Positions 1 to 8,828 of a DNA stretch of 55,624 bases are shown in pieces (within the stretch, counting starts at the first letter, position 1; each line of letters starts with the position of its first letter). The position numbers and the translations under genes were made by a program. Source of the DNA: an uncultured Dialister sp. (GTDB lineage Bacteria; Bacillota; Negativicutes; Veillonellales; Dialisteraceae); NCBI GenBank assembly GCA_900545785.1, contig URAA01000001.1, positions 1 through 55,624 on the forward strand, given 5' to 3'. The notes beneath the pieces were generated by a model. It did not search any database and was not told the origin of the DNA. It saw nothing but the letters and a program-made list of their open reading frames with translations.

Positions 1-17
1 CGACGCTCTTCCGATCT
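1..17 (+). other. Sequencing adapter remnant
   Basis: The first 17 bases (CGACGCTCTTCCGATCT) equal the 3' end of the Illumina TruSeq universal adapter. They are library sequence left on the contig end, not part of the genome. Confidence 0.95.
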
Positions 18-50
18 GGTGAAAGGATTTAAATAAAATCGCACCATCAC

Positions 51-91
51 AAAAGACCGTTTGTCTCTTTTCAAAGGCAGGACGGTCTTTT
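51..91. terminator. Hairpin terminator beyond bioF
   Basis: Inverted arms AAAAGACCGT (51-60) and ACGGTCTTTT (82-91) enclose a 21-nt loop. A T-run follows on the plus strand; the minus-strand tail is weaker. It could end a plus-strand gene lying off the contig and also act on the bioWF transcript. Confidence 0.6.
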
Positions 92-137
92 TTTATTTGC
101 TTATCGCAGTCTTGTCAAAAATAGGAAAAAATCCCTT

Positions 138-1304
138 TCATCTGAAATCATTCCATCGGCGGATCATGACCTCTGTTCCCCGTTCCAGCTCCTCTTTCGT
201 ATGGACTGCCGTCACGGACACCCGGATCCGGCTCGTCCCCTTCGGTACGGTCGGCGGACGGATGGCGGATACAAGAATGCCCTCCTCTTTACAAGCTTTT
301 GCAAAATCGACGGCTTTCCTTTCCTCTCCCATCAAGACGGGAATGATCGGCATATCCCCGTCCGAAACGGGAAGTCCTCCTTCTTTCAGACGTTTTCTTA
401 CATAAGATGTGTTATTTCTCAGTTTTCCCAGATAGTAATCGGGATTTTCCCTCATCAGCCGGAGGGATTCTCTTGCCGCCGCAGCAGTGACGGCGGAAAT
501 AGCAGTCGAAAAAATAAAGGGGCGCGACACATTTCGAAGATAATCGCAAATTTCTTTTGTTGCCGCCCCATAGCCGCCTTCGGCTCCCAATGATTTTGAA
601 AGCGTTCCTATCTGTATATCTATGCCGGAAGTATGAAAATATTCGGCACTTCCTCTTCCTGTTTCCCCGATGACACCGACGCCATGGGCATCATCGACGA
701 TCAGAAAAGCTTCCTTTTTCTTTTTGAGACGGAGCAGTTCGGGAAGTTTGCAAATATCGCCGTCCATGCTGAAAACACCGTCGGTCACGATGAAACGCTG
801 TCCCCTGCAAGGTGTTTCTTCCAATAATTTTTCCAACTCTTCTATATCGGAATGGCGGTATACGACGATTTCCGCTCTGGAAATACGGCAGCCGTCGACA
901 ATGCTTGCATGGTTCAGTTCGTCACTGAAAATCACGTCCCCTTCTCCTGCCAGTCCGTAAAGAACCCCCAAATTCGTCATATACCCCGTATTAAAAACAA
1001 GGGCATCTTCCGTATGTTTGAAGTCTGCCAAATCTTTTTCCAATAAGGACAATTCAAAAACCGCTCCCGAAGTCAGACGGGCGCCCCCCGATCCCGTTCC
1101 GAAAGGCAGTGCTTTTTCGGCGGCTTTCTGTACGGAACGTTCATGGGTCATTCCCAAATAATCGTTGGAATTGAAAACAATATATTTTTTCCCGTCTCTT
1201 CCGATTCCCGACGAAGCCGTTTCCATTCTCAGATCTTCCACGGTCCTGAAACGCCCTGCCCTTTTTATTTTTTCCAATGCTTCGGGAATTTCATTTATTT
1301 TCAT
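138..1304 (-). CDS. bioF: 8-amino-7-oxononanoate synthase
   Basis: PLP-dependent alpha-oxoamine synthase that condenses pimeloyl-CoA or pimeloyl-ACP with L-alanine, the first committed step of biotin ring assembly in the cytosol. The 388-aa length is normal for the family. Visible signatures are the DDAHG motif (residues 204-208), which holds PLP, and TLSKSLG with Lys237 as the Schiff-base lysine. The ATG follows GTGAGG at good spacing. It overlaps the end of bioW by 14 nt, so the two are translationally coupled and BioW presumably supplies its pimeloyl-CoA. bioA, bioD and bioB are not in the window; they may lie elsewhere or beyond the contig end. The family assignment among oxoamine synthases rests largely on the bioW neighbour. 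Confidence 0.93.
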   Translation of the reverse strand: MKINEIPEALEKIKRAGRFRTVEDLRMETASSGIGRDGKKYIVFNSNDYLGMTHERSVQKAAEKALPFGTGSGGARLTSGAVFELSLLEKDLADFKHTEDALVFNTGYMTNLGVLYGLAGEGDVIFSDELNHASIVDGCRISRAEIVVYRHSDIEELEKLLEETPCRGQRFIVTDGVFSMDGDICKLPELLRLKKKKEAFLIVDDAHGVGVIGETGRGSAEYFHTSGIDIQIGTLSKSLGAEGGYGAATKEICDYLRNVSRPFIFSTAISAVTAAAARESLRLMRENPDYYLGKLRNNTSYVRKRLKEGGLPVSDGDMPIIPVLMGEERKAVDFAKACKEEGILVSAIRPPTVPKGTSRIRVSVTAVHTKEELERGTEVMIRRWNDFR

Positions 1305-2058
1305 TTACAAGCCTCACCAGAACCACTTGGTTCTGCATATAATCTATATATTTTTCCACATCTGTCCCGGGTTTCACAAAAAAGATTCTTCCTCCCACGG
1401 GATCTCCCAAGTCTTTCATGACGGTAATACGTTGGTAACCGTAAGTTGCGGAGCCCACATAACCCGTCACATACTCGGGATCATCGGACCAGCAAAGTTC
1501 TGCCGCCGTCCCCGGTGCATATGCCACTTTTGATGCCAGAACAAGCGCTTCCCGTGGATGTTCACCCGAAAGTCCCCGATCTTTCATATCTCTTTCATAA
1601 CTTTCTTTATCTTCACAATCCATATTGCTGCACCGGACGCCCCGTTCCCCCTTGCCGTCGAGACGCTCCCCCGTTTCCGCATCCATGACGACGGCGCCCC
1701 GCATGCTGTCGGAAAGGCCGGTCAAGAAATCAATGCCCCGCTCGGCAGCCTTTTCGCTCACACCGGCACGGAGAAGCTCCCTTTTAGCGACGGCAAGCCC
1801 CTCTTCTTTCGCAGCTGTTTTGTTTTCACGGATGGAAAGCATGGGGCAGCAGGTGATATCTTCCGGCCGGACCGCTTCTATTTTCAGCTGAATAAAATCG
1901 GCGGAACCTCTGTCATGTTTTCGGGCACGGCGGACCATGGAAAGAACCTCTTCTTCTACAAGATTTTCCGGAATGATCCTTTCCGCTCCCGAAATATGCC
2001 GCCCTCCCTTGCCGTGAACACCGCCTTTGCTGGAACGCATCTTCAAACTGTAAAGCAA
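1291..2058 (-). CDS. bioW: 6-carboxyhexanoate-CoA ligase (pimeloyl-CoA synthetase)
   Basis: BioW activates pimelate to pimeloyl-CoA with ATP, feeding BioF. The sequence has the family's N-terminal YSLKMR-SKGG block, HISGAER, RGAVVMD, and the late ALASKVAYAPG and ELCWSDDPEYVTGYV blocks. An ATG exists at 2091, but it lies at the predicted transcription start. I prefer the TTG at 2058: it has a perfect AAGGAGG eight bases upstream and begins where known BioW proteins begin, giving 255 aa. It is the first gene of the bioWF pair. A vegetative-type promoter sits just upstream. Confidence 0.93.
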   Translation of the reverse strand: MLYSLKMRSSKGGVHGKGGRHISGAERIIPENLVEEEVLSMVRRARKHDRGSADFIQLKIEAVRPEDITCCPMLSIRENKTAAKEEGLAVAKRELLRAGVSEKAAERGIDFLTGLSDSMRGAVVMDAETGERLDGKGERGVRCSNMDCEDKESYERDMKDRGLSGEHPREALVLASKVAYAPGTAAELCWSDDPEYVTGYVGSATYGYQRITVMKDLGDPVGGRIFFVKPGTDVEKYIDYMQNQVVLVRLVNENK

Positions 2059-2097
2059 TTCCTTTCCCTCCTTATGAATTGTCATGTCCATGGTTTC

Positions 2098-2151
2098 AGT
2101 GTATGTATCCCTTTTCTGTTTGTCAAGTCTTATTCCGATAAATGTTTACAA
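2098..2151 (-). promoter_or_regulatory. bioW promoter with possible BirA-like operator
   Basis: On the minus strand, TTGACA (2126-2121) is followed after 17 nt by TACACT (2103-2098). A TGTAAAC half-site (2150-2144) lies 16 nt from CTTGACA (2127-2121), which contains the -35 box. The geometry resembles the inverted repeat at bioY (14637-14665). BirA control is an inference; the second half-site is imperfect (5 of 7 matches). Confidence 0.5.
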
Positions 2152-2203
2152 TCTTTTTTGCAAATTTAAAACACCGGCCTTTTTTTGCCGGCGTTTCTTT
2201 GAT

Positions 2204-2653
2204 TCAAGTCATTCTTTCTCTGAATTCTTTGTCTTTTCCTCTTGCTTTGCACTCTTTGCAAAATCCGTAAATTTCTATACGGTGCTCCGTCGCTTCAAAA
2301 CCGTGCTCCACATCAAGACGCTGTGCATAATCGGGCTGCAAAGACACTTCGATGGGAAGTATTTTGTGGCAGGACAGGCAGACTGCATGCTGCACATGAG
2401 CCCCGTGGGCATATTCATAACGGGTGAGCCCGTCGGAAAGCATGGTCGACCGAAGGAGAAGCCCTTTTTCCGCTAAGGCTTCACAATTCCTGTAGACCGT
2501 GGACAAACTCAGTTTTGTGTCTTTATTGCGAACCGCTTCATAGACATCCCCTGCCGTGATCGGCAAACTGTTCTCCAATACTTTCAAAATCATGACCCGT
2601 GCTTTTGTACGTTTCATATGCTTCCGCTGTAGAAGCTCTTCAAAACTATCCAT
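2204..2653 (-). CDS. Fur-family metal/peroxide-responsive repressor
   Basis: A Fur-superfamily DNA-binding regulator: N-terminal winged helix (STVYRNCEALAEKGLL is the recognition region) and C-terminal dimerisation domain with two CxxC pairs (CLSC and CKEC) that hold structural zinc, plus several His residues for the sensing metal. A GTG at 2662 overlaps the ribosome-binding site, so the ATG at 2653 with AAGGAG eight bases upstream is the start (149 aa). Whether it senses iron (Fur), peroxide (PerR) or zinc (Zur) cannot be told from sequence alone. Fur-type boxes at feo (9065-9083) and the ferric ABC operon (39529-39547) show that an iron regulator of this family operates in the genome, and this protein is one candidate. 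Confidence 0.88.
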   Translation of the reverse strand: MDSFEELLQRKHMKRTKARVMILKVLENSLPITAGDVYEAVRNKDTKLSLSTVYRNCEALAEKGLLLRSTMLSDGLTRYEYAHGAHVQHAVCLSCHKILPIEVSLQPDYAQRLDVEHGFEATEHRIEIYGFCKECKARGKDKEFRERMT

Positions 2654-3004
2654 CTTCCGCACTCCTTAAAGACACTGACTGCTCTCTTTCGAGAACCCCT
2701 CTCATAAATAAAATTACATAGTATCTTTTACTACTTTCAGGTAATATATAAATATTTTTGGCAGCAGCCTAGAACTTATTTATTAGCCTTTCTTTATAGC
2801 TATTTTATACGATATTTTTATTTTTGGCAACTTTTATACAATTTTACAAATATTTTACAGATTTCTTCTTCTCTTCTCCGAATCAATATATATATCATTA
2901 CGAAGAACCCAAAAATTCTGCTTTTTTATCAAAAAAATATAACCGTTTTCTAAAAAACAGAATCATGATTCTGTAAATAACGGTTTTATTTTTGATAAAA
3001 GTTT
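2654..3004. other. AT-rich intergenic region with 18-nt palindrome
   Basis: About 350 bases between ispE and the Fur-family gene, strongly AT-rich and without a credible ORF. It carries the ispE terminator hairpin at its left-to-right far end (2941-2985) and must contain the Fur-gene promoter, although no clear -35/-10 pair stands out. Confidence 0.6.
2941..2985. terminator. Composite palindromic terminator after ispE
   Basis: Outer arms AACCGTT (2941-2947) and AACGGTT (2979-2985) enclose a perfect 18-nt palindrome, ACAGAATCATGATTCTGT (2957-2974). T-runs flank it on both strands, so it can terminate ispE transcription on the minus strand. Confidence 0.65.
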
Positions 3005-3865
3005 TCACAACCGGCTGATTTCTTCCGTCTCTGCTTCCTCTGCATACCATTCCGGCTTTTCCGATTTTATCGTATTTTTTATTTTCTCCCCTTCGTCTTT
3101 ATTTTCAGGGAGAAGGAAAAAAGCGGAACCGGAACCGGTCATCAGAAAAGGACGTTCGAAAGATTCCAGATACAGGGCTGTTTCTTTCAAAAGAGGTTCT
3201 GCTCGGAAAAGCACCCTTTCAAAATCATTGAAAAGACTTTTTGCCAGTTTTTCCCTGTTGTCCTCTTTCAAGGCAAGAATACAGTCTTCTGCCGTATTTT
3301 TTGATGATTTCGGAAATTTATCAAAGAGGGCATAGGCTTTCCCCGTCGCAATGGAAACGGGAGGACGGACAACGAGAAGGTCGAGACCGGCTCTTCCCTG
3401 CAGCTTTTCCATTTTTTCTCCGATCCCCCGGCAGCGGCAGCATCCGCCGGCCACGCAGAAAGGAACGTCCGCACCGAGGAGGGCGCCCATTTGTGCCAAA
3501 GAAGCAAGGGTAAGCCCCCTTCCCGTCAACCTGTTAAGACCCCGGAGAACGGCAGCCGCATCGGCAGAGCCGCCGCCGAGGCCCGCTTCGGAAGGAATGC
3601 GTTTTTTCAGTTCCATATGAACGCCGCCGGATATTCCCGTTTCTTTGAAAAACAATTCCGCCGCACGCCACATAAGATTTTCTTCTCCGAAAGGGGCCGT
3701 TCCTTCCGTGACGGAAAGAGAAATTGTTTCGGCGCTTTCTAAAATAACTTCATCATGCAGCGAAATCTGATGCATAATGCTGTCTATATTATGATAACCG
3801 TCCGATCTTTTTTCCCCTACGGACAAGGTTAAATTAATTTTGGCAAAGGCCTTTTCTATAACCAT
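3005..3865 (-). CDS. ispE: 4-diphosphocytidyl-2-C-methyl-D-erythritol kinase
   Basis: GHMP-fold kinase of the MEP isoprenoid pathway that phosphorylates CDP-methylerythritol at the 2-hydroxyl. The glycine-rich ATP loop GLGGGSADAA is at about residues 95-104. The N-terminal AKINLTL and the later GADVPFC block are typical of IspE. Length (286 aa) is normal. The start follows GAGGGTTTGG. It is divergent from the radical SAM gene and separated from the downstream Fur-family gene by a terminator, so it appears to be monocistronic. Confidence 0.95.
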   Translation of the reverse strand: MVIEKAFAKINLTLSVGEKRSDGYHNIDSIMHQISLHDEVILESAETISLSVTEGTAPFGEENLMWRAAELFFKETGISGGVHMELKKRIPSEAGLGGGSADAAAVLRGLNRLTGRGLTLASLAQMGALLGADVPFCVAGGCCRCRGIGEKMEKLQGRAGLDLLVVRPPVSIATGKAYALFDKFPKSSKNTAEDCILALKEDNREKLAKSLFNDFERVLFRAEPLLKETALYLESFERPFLMTGSGSAFFLLPENKDEGEKIKNTIKSEKPEWYAEEAETEEISRL

Positions 3866-3964
3866 TCCAAACCCTCATATTTATATTTTCCATTCATTAT
3901 ATCATTCTTTTCATGCTTTCTGCGGAATTATTGATATCAAATAGTTCTATATCAAATATTTTCG

Positions 3965-3993
3965 TTGTAGGAAATTTAAAATTCCTGTATAAT
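3965..3993 (+). promoter_or_regulatory. Promoter of the radical SAM gene
   Basis: TTGTAG (3965-3970), 17-nt spacer, TATAAT (3988-3993), about 57 bases upstream of the start codon. Confidence 0.6.
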
Positions 3994-4050
3994 TTTTGTT
4001 ATACGAATATTTTCGATATAGAATTGATTATTTACGAAAGAAGGAATTTT

Positions 4051-4962
4051 ATGTACGGTATGTTTTTTGACGATTATGATACACCCGTTTACCGTCCCCC
4101 GAGCGAAGCGGAAAGCTTCATTCTCCGCGTCACGAGGGGCTGCGCACACAACAGATGCACCTATTGCAATATGTACCGCGGCGTTCCCTTTGAAATGCTT
4201 ACGGACGATCAGATCATGCGCCAGATCGCTATGGCATACTCCACCGATGCGGAAGGGGTACGGCGGGTATTTCTTGCTGACGGGGACGCGCTTGTTCTTC
4301 CCACGGACCGCCTTCTCAAAATCCTTGATACTTTAAAGAAGTATTTCCCCAATTTAGAAAGGGTTGCTTCCTATTCCGCCCCGGGAGACATTCTCAGAAA
4401 GACTCCGGAGGATCTGAAAGCTCTCCGCGAAGCAGGCCTCACTCTCCTCTACTACGGCATGGAAAGCGGCGATGCACAGACCCTTCGGGATATCCGGAAA
4501 GGGGTCAACGACAAGCAGTCCGTCGAAGCGGGAAAAAAGGTCATTGCCGCAGGCATGCAGCTTTCCATCATGATCATTTTGGGCATTGCAGGAAAAGAAG
4601 GATCTCTCCGCCATGCTCTTGCCACTGCAAAAGCGCTTAACGAAATCAAGCCGACCATGCTCTCCGCCCTCTCCCTCATGCTTTATCGGGGAAGCGAGCT
4701 GAAAGAACAGTTTGAAAGAGGCGAATTCCATCCCCTCACGCCGGCAGAACTGATGGAAGAATTGAAAATCATCGTGGAACATCTGGATCTTCCCGAAAGC
4801 GAGCATATGATTTTCCGGAGCAACCATGTATCCAACTATATCCGCCTTGCCGCTACTCTTCCTGCGGAAAAGAAAGAACTTTTGGAGGATATCGACTACA
4901 GCATTGCCCGTCTGAAAGAAATGAAAAACTGGGATATTTACAATCACGACTATACCAAATGA
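4051..4962 (+). CDS. Radical SAM protein of unknown substrate
   Basis: A 303-aa radical SAM enzyme. Near the N-terminus it has the Fe-S motif RGCAHNRCTYCNMY, with the spacing CX4CX2C seen in a COG1032-like subgroup, followed by the usual (beta/alpha) barrel features, including a glycine-rich SAM-contact segment and the YYGMESG strand. The reading frame is open further upstream (to 3913), but the ATG at 4051 follows GAAGGAATTTT and starts the conserved region. A promoter and terminator flank it, so it stands alone. The substrate cannot be predicted. Confidence 0.85.
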   Translation: MYGMFFDDYDTPVYRPPSEAESFILRVTRGCAHNRCTYCNMYRGVPFEMLTDDQIMRQIAMAYSTDAEGVRRVFLADGDALVLPTDRLLKILDTLKKYFPNLERVASYSAPGDILRKTPEDLKALREAGLTLLYYGMESGDAQTLRDIRKGVNDKQSVEAGKKVIAAGMQLSIMIILGIAGKEGSLRHALATAKALNEIKPTMLSALSLMLYRGSELKEQFERGEFHPLTPAELMEELKIIVEHLDLPESEHMIFRSNHVSNYIRLAATLPAEKKELLEDIDYSIARLKEMKNWDIYNHDYTK

Positions 4963-4967
4963 GTAAG

Positions 4968-4996
4968 AAAGCTTCCTTTTGAAAGGGAGCTTTTTT
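4968..4996 (+). terminator. Terminator after the radical SAM gene
   Basis: AAAGCT-CCTTT pairs with AAAGG-AGCTTT across a single mismatch, followed by a T-run. Confidence 0.75.
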
Positions 4997-5108
4997 AATA
5001 AAAAAATTTTCCTCGAAACACTCCTCTATATTCCGTGAAATTAATGATATAATGGGCAAAAGAGACTAAATTTAATTTTATCGGAATACTTTTTCCAAGG
5101 AGGACAAA

Positions 5109-6110
5109 TTGGAAAGTCTGGTCAGCCGTTGCAAAGATCCGCTTTATTTGCGGCGTGTTTTTTTTGTTTTTGCCATCACCGTCATCGGATCCTTTATTTA
5201 TGCGGTGGGCATGAATTTATTTCTGGTCCCTCACAACTTCTTAGCCGGCGGCCTTACGGGTATCGCCATGATTCTTTACTATCTTTTCGGCTTTCCCATC
5301 GGCGTCACCAACTTTGTCATGAACCTTCCCGTCCTGTTTTTCGCTTTAAAATACATGGGAAAATTTTACACGGTGGTCACCATTTTCGGCACCGTCGTTC
5401 TTTCCCTTTTCATTGACGCCACCTCCTTTATGTCCGAGTGGGTCGTCGTAAAAGATCCGCTCACTTCCGCTCTTTCCGCAGGCGTCGTCATCGGCATCGC
5501 CATGGGTATTCTCTACCGTTACAATTCAAGTACGGGAGGCCTCGACGTGGTGGGGGCAATCATCAAAAAATATTATAATCTGGAAATCGGTTATGTCGTT
5601 TTTGCCATCAATTTCATCATTATCATGGCAAGTGCTTGGATTTTCACTTTAGAACCTGCCATCTGTACTTTGATTTCCATGTATATCAATGCCACCGTTT
5701 CCTCCCGTATCGTTATCGGTTTTGCTCAGAGAAAAGCGGCTTTCATCGTCTCCGACAAACCTTTGGAAGTGTCCGATACCATTTTGAGAAATATTCATCA
5801 CGGCGCCACTCTTTTATACGGGCAGGGCGCTTTCAGCGGAAAAGACAAGAAAATCGTCTTTGCCATCGTCGATCTTCATCAGATCACGAAACTTCGCCAT
5901 TTTATCGAAAAAGTGGACCCTCACGCTTTCCTTTTCATCGTGAACACCACCGATGTCATCGGCAGAGGTTTCACAAGCCCCCTCGTCCCCAATCTTCCCG
6001 ACTCCACCCGTTATGCTTTGGATGAACACGGAAATATGGTTCCCACTCATTCATGGACATGGGAAATGGAACAGGAATCGGCAAATCATGATAAAAAATT
6101 CCGCTCTTAA
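5109..6110 (+). CDS. YitT-family membrane protein (DUF161/DUF2179)
   Basis: A 333-aa integral membrane protein. The first ~205 residues hold about six hydrophobic helices with the YitT hallmarks (AGGLTGIAMI, and the SSTGGLDVVGAIIKK loop). The last ~100 residues form the cytosolic DUF2179 domain (TILRNIHHGATLLYGQGAFSG...). The start is a TTG with AAGGAGG five bases upstream. The family is widespread in Firmicutes and its transport role is not settled. An extended -10 box (TGATATAAT, 5045-5053) lies upstream. Confidence 0.88.
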   Translation: MESLVSRCKDPLYLRRVFFVFAITVIGSFIYAVGMNLFLVPHNFLAGGLTGIAMILYYLFGFPIGVTNFVMNLPVLFFALKYMGKFYTVVTIFGTVVLSLFIDATSFMSEWVVVKDPLTSALSAGVVIGIAMGILYRYNSSTGGLDVVGAIIKKYYNLEIGYVVFAINFIIIMASAWIFTLEPAICTLISMYINATVSSRIVIGFAQRKAAFIVSDKPLEVSDTILRNIHHGATLLYGQGAFSGKDKKIVFAIVDLHQITKLRHFIEKVDPHAFLFIVNTTDVIGRGFTSPLVPNLPDSTRYALDEHGNMVPTHSWTWEMEQESANHDKKFRS

Positions 6111-6113
6111 AAT

Positions 6114-6146
6114 AAAAAATTCCGCTTTCCGGAGCGGAATTTTTTT
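6114..6146. terminator. Bidirectional terminator between yitT-like and feo genes
   Basis: AAAATTCCGCT (6116-6126) pairs with AGCGGAATTTT (6133-6143) over a six-base loop. A/T runs on both sides serve the converging genes. Confidence 0.85.
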
Positions 6147-6152
6147 AATGCC

Positions 6153-6362
6153 TTATTTTTTAAGAGCAGCTCTTGAACAACTGCCGCGGCAGGCACAATG
6201 AGCGCAGGGGCTTCCCCCTTCTTCGGAAATTTTAGAAATATCTTCTCCGCCGCCGTGACATCCGCAGCCGGCACCTCCGAAAATTGTTTTATATACATGG
6301 GACAGCGCGAATAAAAACAGGAGCGCCACCGCAATAACGACGATCCATGAAGTGATATTCAT
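6153..6362 (-). CDS. FeoB-associated Cys-rich membrane protein
   Basis: A 69-aa protein with one N-terminal transmembrane helix (residues ~5-22) and a short tail rich in Cys, Gly and His (GCGCHGGG, then CAHCACRGSC). This is the layout of the small FeoB-associated Cys-rich protein family, thought to help FeoB-mediated iron uptake, perhaps as an iron-binding partner. AAGGAGG sits four bases before the ATG. It directly follows feoB in the same operon and is followed by a terminator. Confidence 0.88.
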   Translation of the reverse strand: MNITSWIVVIAVALLFLFALSHVYKTIFGGAGCGCHGGGEDISKISEEGGSPCAHCACRGSCSRAALKK

Positions 6363-6392
6363 AAGTCCTCCTTTTTTATTTTAAAACCCGGA

Positions 6393-8540
6393 TTATTTTT
6401 CCGTTTCCATATTTTTTAAAATTTCTATATCCTTTTCTTTCGGCATCGGCCGGAGAATGAAATACAGGGCGGCAAGGCACAAAGCAATCGATACGGCCTG
6501 TCCCATACCGAAGGGAGCTCCGTAAACGAGCCAGTTCCCCAGATTATAAGCGACCAGTGCCATAGTATAACCGAGAATCATCTGGAAAGTGATGGCAAAA
6601 ACCGCCCATTTCCTGCTTCCCATTTCACGCCAGATGGTGGATATCGCCACGATGCAGGGCGGATCAAAGAGATTTAAAATCATGTAGGAAAAAGCGGCGA
6701 TCGGTGTAAACATGCCTGCAATGCCTGCCATGACAAGCGCATCTTCCGCGCCTTCGGACACGCCGTTCAGTACAGCGAGCGTACCGATGGCGCTTTCTTT
6801 TGCCATTTCAGCAGAAATGACGGCTACCGCCCCTTTCCAGTCACCGAGGCCGAGGGGGGCAAAGATAAAGGAAATCATATGGCCGAAAGAAGCAAGAAGG
6901 GAATCTTCCACATCTTCCACCATTTCAAATCCTGCGCCGAAACTGGAGAAGAACCAGACGATGACGCAGATGACGAAAATAATGGTTCCCGCTTTGATGA
7001 TAAAAGCTCTTGCCCGTTCCCACATATGGAGCAGGGCACCTTTCAAAGAGGGAACATGGTACGCCGGCAGTTCCATAATAAACGGTGCCGGATCTCCTGC
7101 AAAGAGTCTTGTTTTCTTTAAAGCAATGCCGCCGAGGACGATCACCGCAATGGCAAGGAAATACATGGACGGCGCCATCAGGACGGAATCGGGGAAAAAG
7201 GTGGCGGTCACCATGGAAATGATGACGGCTTTCGCCGAGCAGGGAATAAAGGAGCAGAGGAGAATCGTCATCCGCCGGTCCCGTATATTTTCTATCGTCC
7301 GTGCCGACATGATGGCAGGAACGCTGCAGCCCATGCCGATGATCATGGGAATGAAAGATTTTCCCGACAGTCCGAATTTACGGAAAATGCGGTCCATGAT
7401 GAAAGCGACCCGCGCCATATAGCCGGAATCTTCCAAAAGGGACATGAAGAAGAAAATCAAAAGAATCTGGGGGACAAATCCGAGAACCGTTCCGACACCG
7501 CCGATGATACCGTCAACGACGAGACCCGACAGCCACTCCGGCGCTTCAATGCTCTCCATAAACGATGTTGCCGCATCATTTACGATTTCGCCGAAAAAGA
7601 CATCATTTGTCCAGTCGGTCATCCAGCCGCCGAGGGTGGTGACGGACACATAGTACATGAGGGTGATGATCGCAAAGAAAATAGGAAGCGCTAAAATACG
7701 GTTGGTCACGATCCGGTCGATCTTGTCGGAAATCGTTCTTTCCTTCTTTTCTTCGACTTTGACGCCTCTTTCCTCCATGATTTCGGAAATATAAGCATAT
7801 CTTTGGTTGATGATAATCGATTCCGCATCATCATCCATTTCTTTTTCCGCATCCCGTATATGGGATTCTATCTGTTCTTTTTTCTCTGCGCTAAGAGACA
7901 GAGCGGCTGCCGCGTCCGAATCTCTTTCAAAAAGTTTTATGGCATACCACCGCTGAAACCGCGGCTCCGTCCGATCGGAAATGATTTCTTCAATATGGGC
8001 GATCGCATGTTCCACGCTCCCCATAAACACGGCAGGGACATGGATTTCTTCATGACGGTTTGCCAGATCCACCGCTTTCTTTGCCGCTTCCTGACAGCCT
8101 TCTCCGAGAAGGGCGGAAATTTCCACCACTTCGCAGCCCAATTTCTCTCCCAATTTTTGAATATTGATCATCCGCCCGTTTTTTCGAAGAATATCCGTCA
8201 TGTTGACCGCCACGACCACGGGAATTCCCGTTTCCGCCAGCTGGGTGGTCAGATACAGATTTCGTTCCAGATTCGTGCCGTCGACGATGTTTAAAATAGC
8301 ATCGGGCCGTTCATTCACCAGATAATTACGTGCTACCTTCTCTTCCAAAGAATAAGGGGATAAAGAATAAATACCGGGCAAATCCTGAATGATGACTTCC
8401 TTATTTCCCTTCCATTTTCCGTCTTTCTTATCTACCGTCACCCCCGGCCAGTTCCCTACATACTGGGAGCTTCCCGTGAGTTCGTTGAACAATGTTGTTT
8501 TACCGCAGTTCGGATTTCCTGCCAATGCTATACGTATCAA
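6393..8540 (-). CDS. feoB: Ferrous iron transport protein B
   Basis: A 715-aa polytopic inner-membrane transporter for Fe(II). The N-terminal G domain shows G1 GNPNCGKT (8-15), G3 DLPG (53-56) and G4 NMTD (113-116). A helical spacer follows, then two Gate-type membrane halves with conserved Cys motifs (GMGCSVPA, FIPCSAKA) and a C-terminal hydrophobic region. The start is TTG at 8540, with AAGGAG eight bases upstream; no ATG fits. It is the third gene of feoA-feoA-feoB-Cys-rich and is under the Fur box at 9065-9083. Confidence 0.97.
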   Translation of the reverse strand: MIRIALAGNPNCGKTTLFNELTGSSQYVGNWPGVTVDKKDGKWKGNKEVIIQDLPGIYSLSPYSLEEKVARNYLVNERPDAILNIVDGTNLERNLYLTTQLAETGIPVVVAVNMTDILRKNGRMINIQKLGEKLGCEVVEISALLGEGCQEAAKKAVDLANRHEEIHVPAVFMGSVEHAIAHIEEIISDRTEPRFQRWYAIKLFERDSDAAAALSLSAEKKEQIESHIRDAEKEMDDDAESIIINQRYAYISEIMEERGVKVEEKKERTISDKIDRIVTNRILALPIFFAIITLMYYVSVTTLGGWMTDWTNDVFFGEIVNDAATSFMESIEAPEWLSGLVVDGIIGGVGTVLGFVPQILLIFFFMSLLEDSGYMARVAFIMDRIFRKFGLSGKSFIPMIIGMGCSVPAIMSARTIENIRDRRMTILLCSFIPCSAKAVIISMVTATFFPDSVLMAPSMYFLAIAVIVLGGIALKKTRLFAGDPAPFIMELPAYHVPSLKGALLHMWERARAFIIKAGTIIFVICVIVWFFSSFGAGFEMVEDVEDSLLASFGHMISFIFAPLGLGDWKGAVAVISAEMAKESAIGTLAVLNGVSEGAEDALVMAGIAGMFTPIAAFSYMILNLFDPPCIVAISTIWREMGSRKWAVFAITFQMILGYTMALVAYNLGNWLVYGAPFGMGQAVSIALCLAALYFILRPMPKEKDIEILKNMETEK

Positions 8541-8557
8541 AGATCCGGCTCCTTTCC

Positions 8558-8782
8558 TTATTCTTCCACCTCAATAACGGCGGCTTCTTCTTTTCGAAGA
8601 GACAATTCATAGCCTCTTACGGTTACTTCCAGAGGGTCTCCCAAAGGGGCGACTTTCCGTACATAAACATCGGTCCCTTTTGTCATGCCCATATCCATGA
8701 TCCGTCTTCTGAGCGGTCCCGTGCCGCCGACTTTTTTGATTTTTGCCGTGCCGTCGACGGGAACTTCCTGCAATGTTTTCAT
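8558..8782 (-). CDS. feoA: FeoA-like protein (second copy)
   Basis: A 74-aa SH3-like FeoA domain, a cytosolic accessory factor for FeoB. The frame is open upstream, but the ATG at 8782 has AAGGAGG five bases before it and begins the conserved fold. It carries the RRRIMDMGMTKGT segment typical of FeoA and ends in an acidic tail. It lies between the first feoA and feoB with tight spacing. Confidence 0.9.
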   Translation of the reverse strand: MKTLQEVPVDGTAKIKKVGGTGPLRRRIMDMGMTKGTDVYVRKVAPLGDPLEVTVRGYELSLRKEEAAVIEVEE

Positions 8783-8828
8783 CACAGCCTCCTTATGATT
8801 GAAATACAGATGCTTTTTATTCTTTCCG

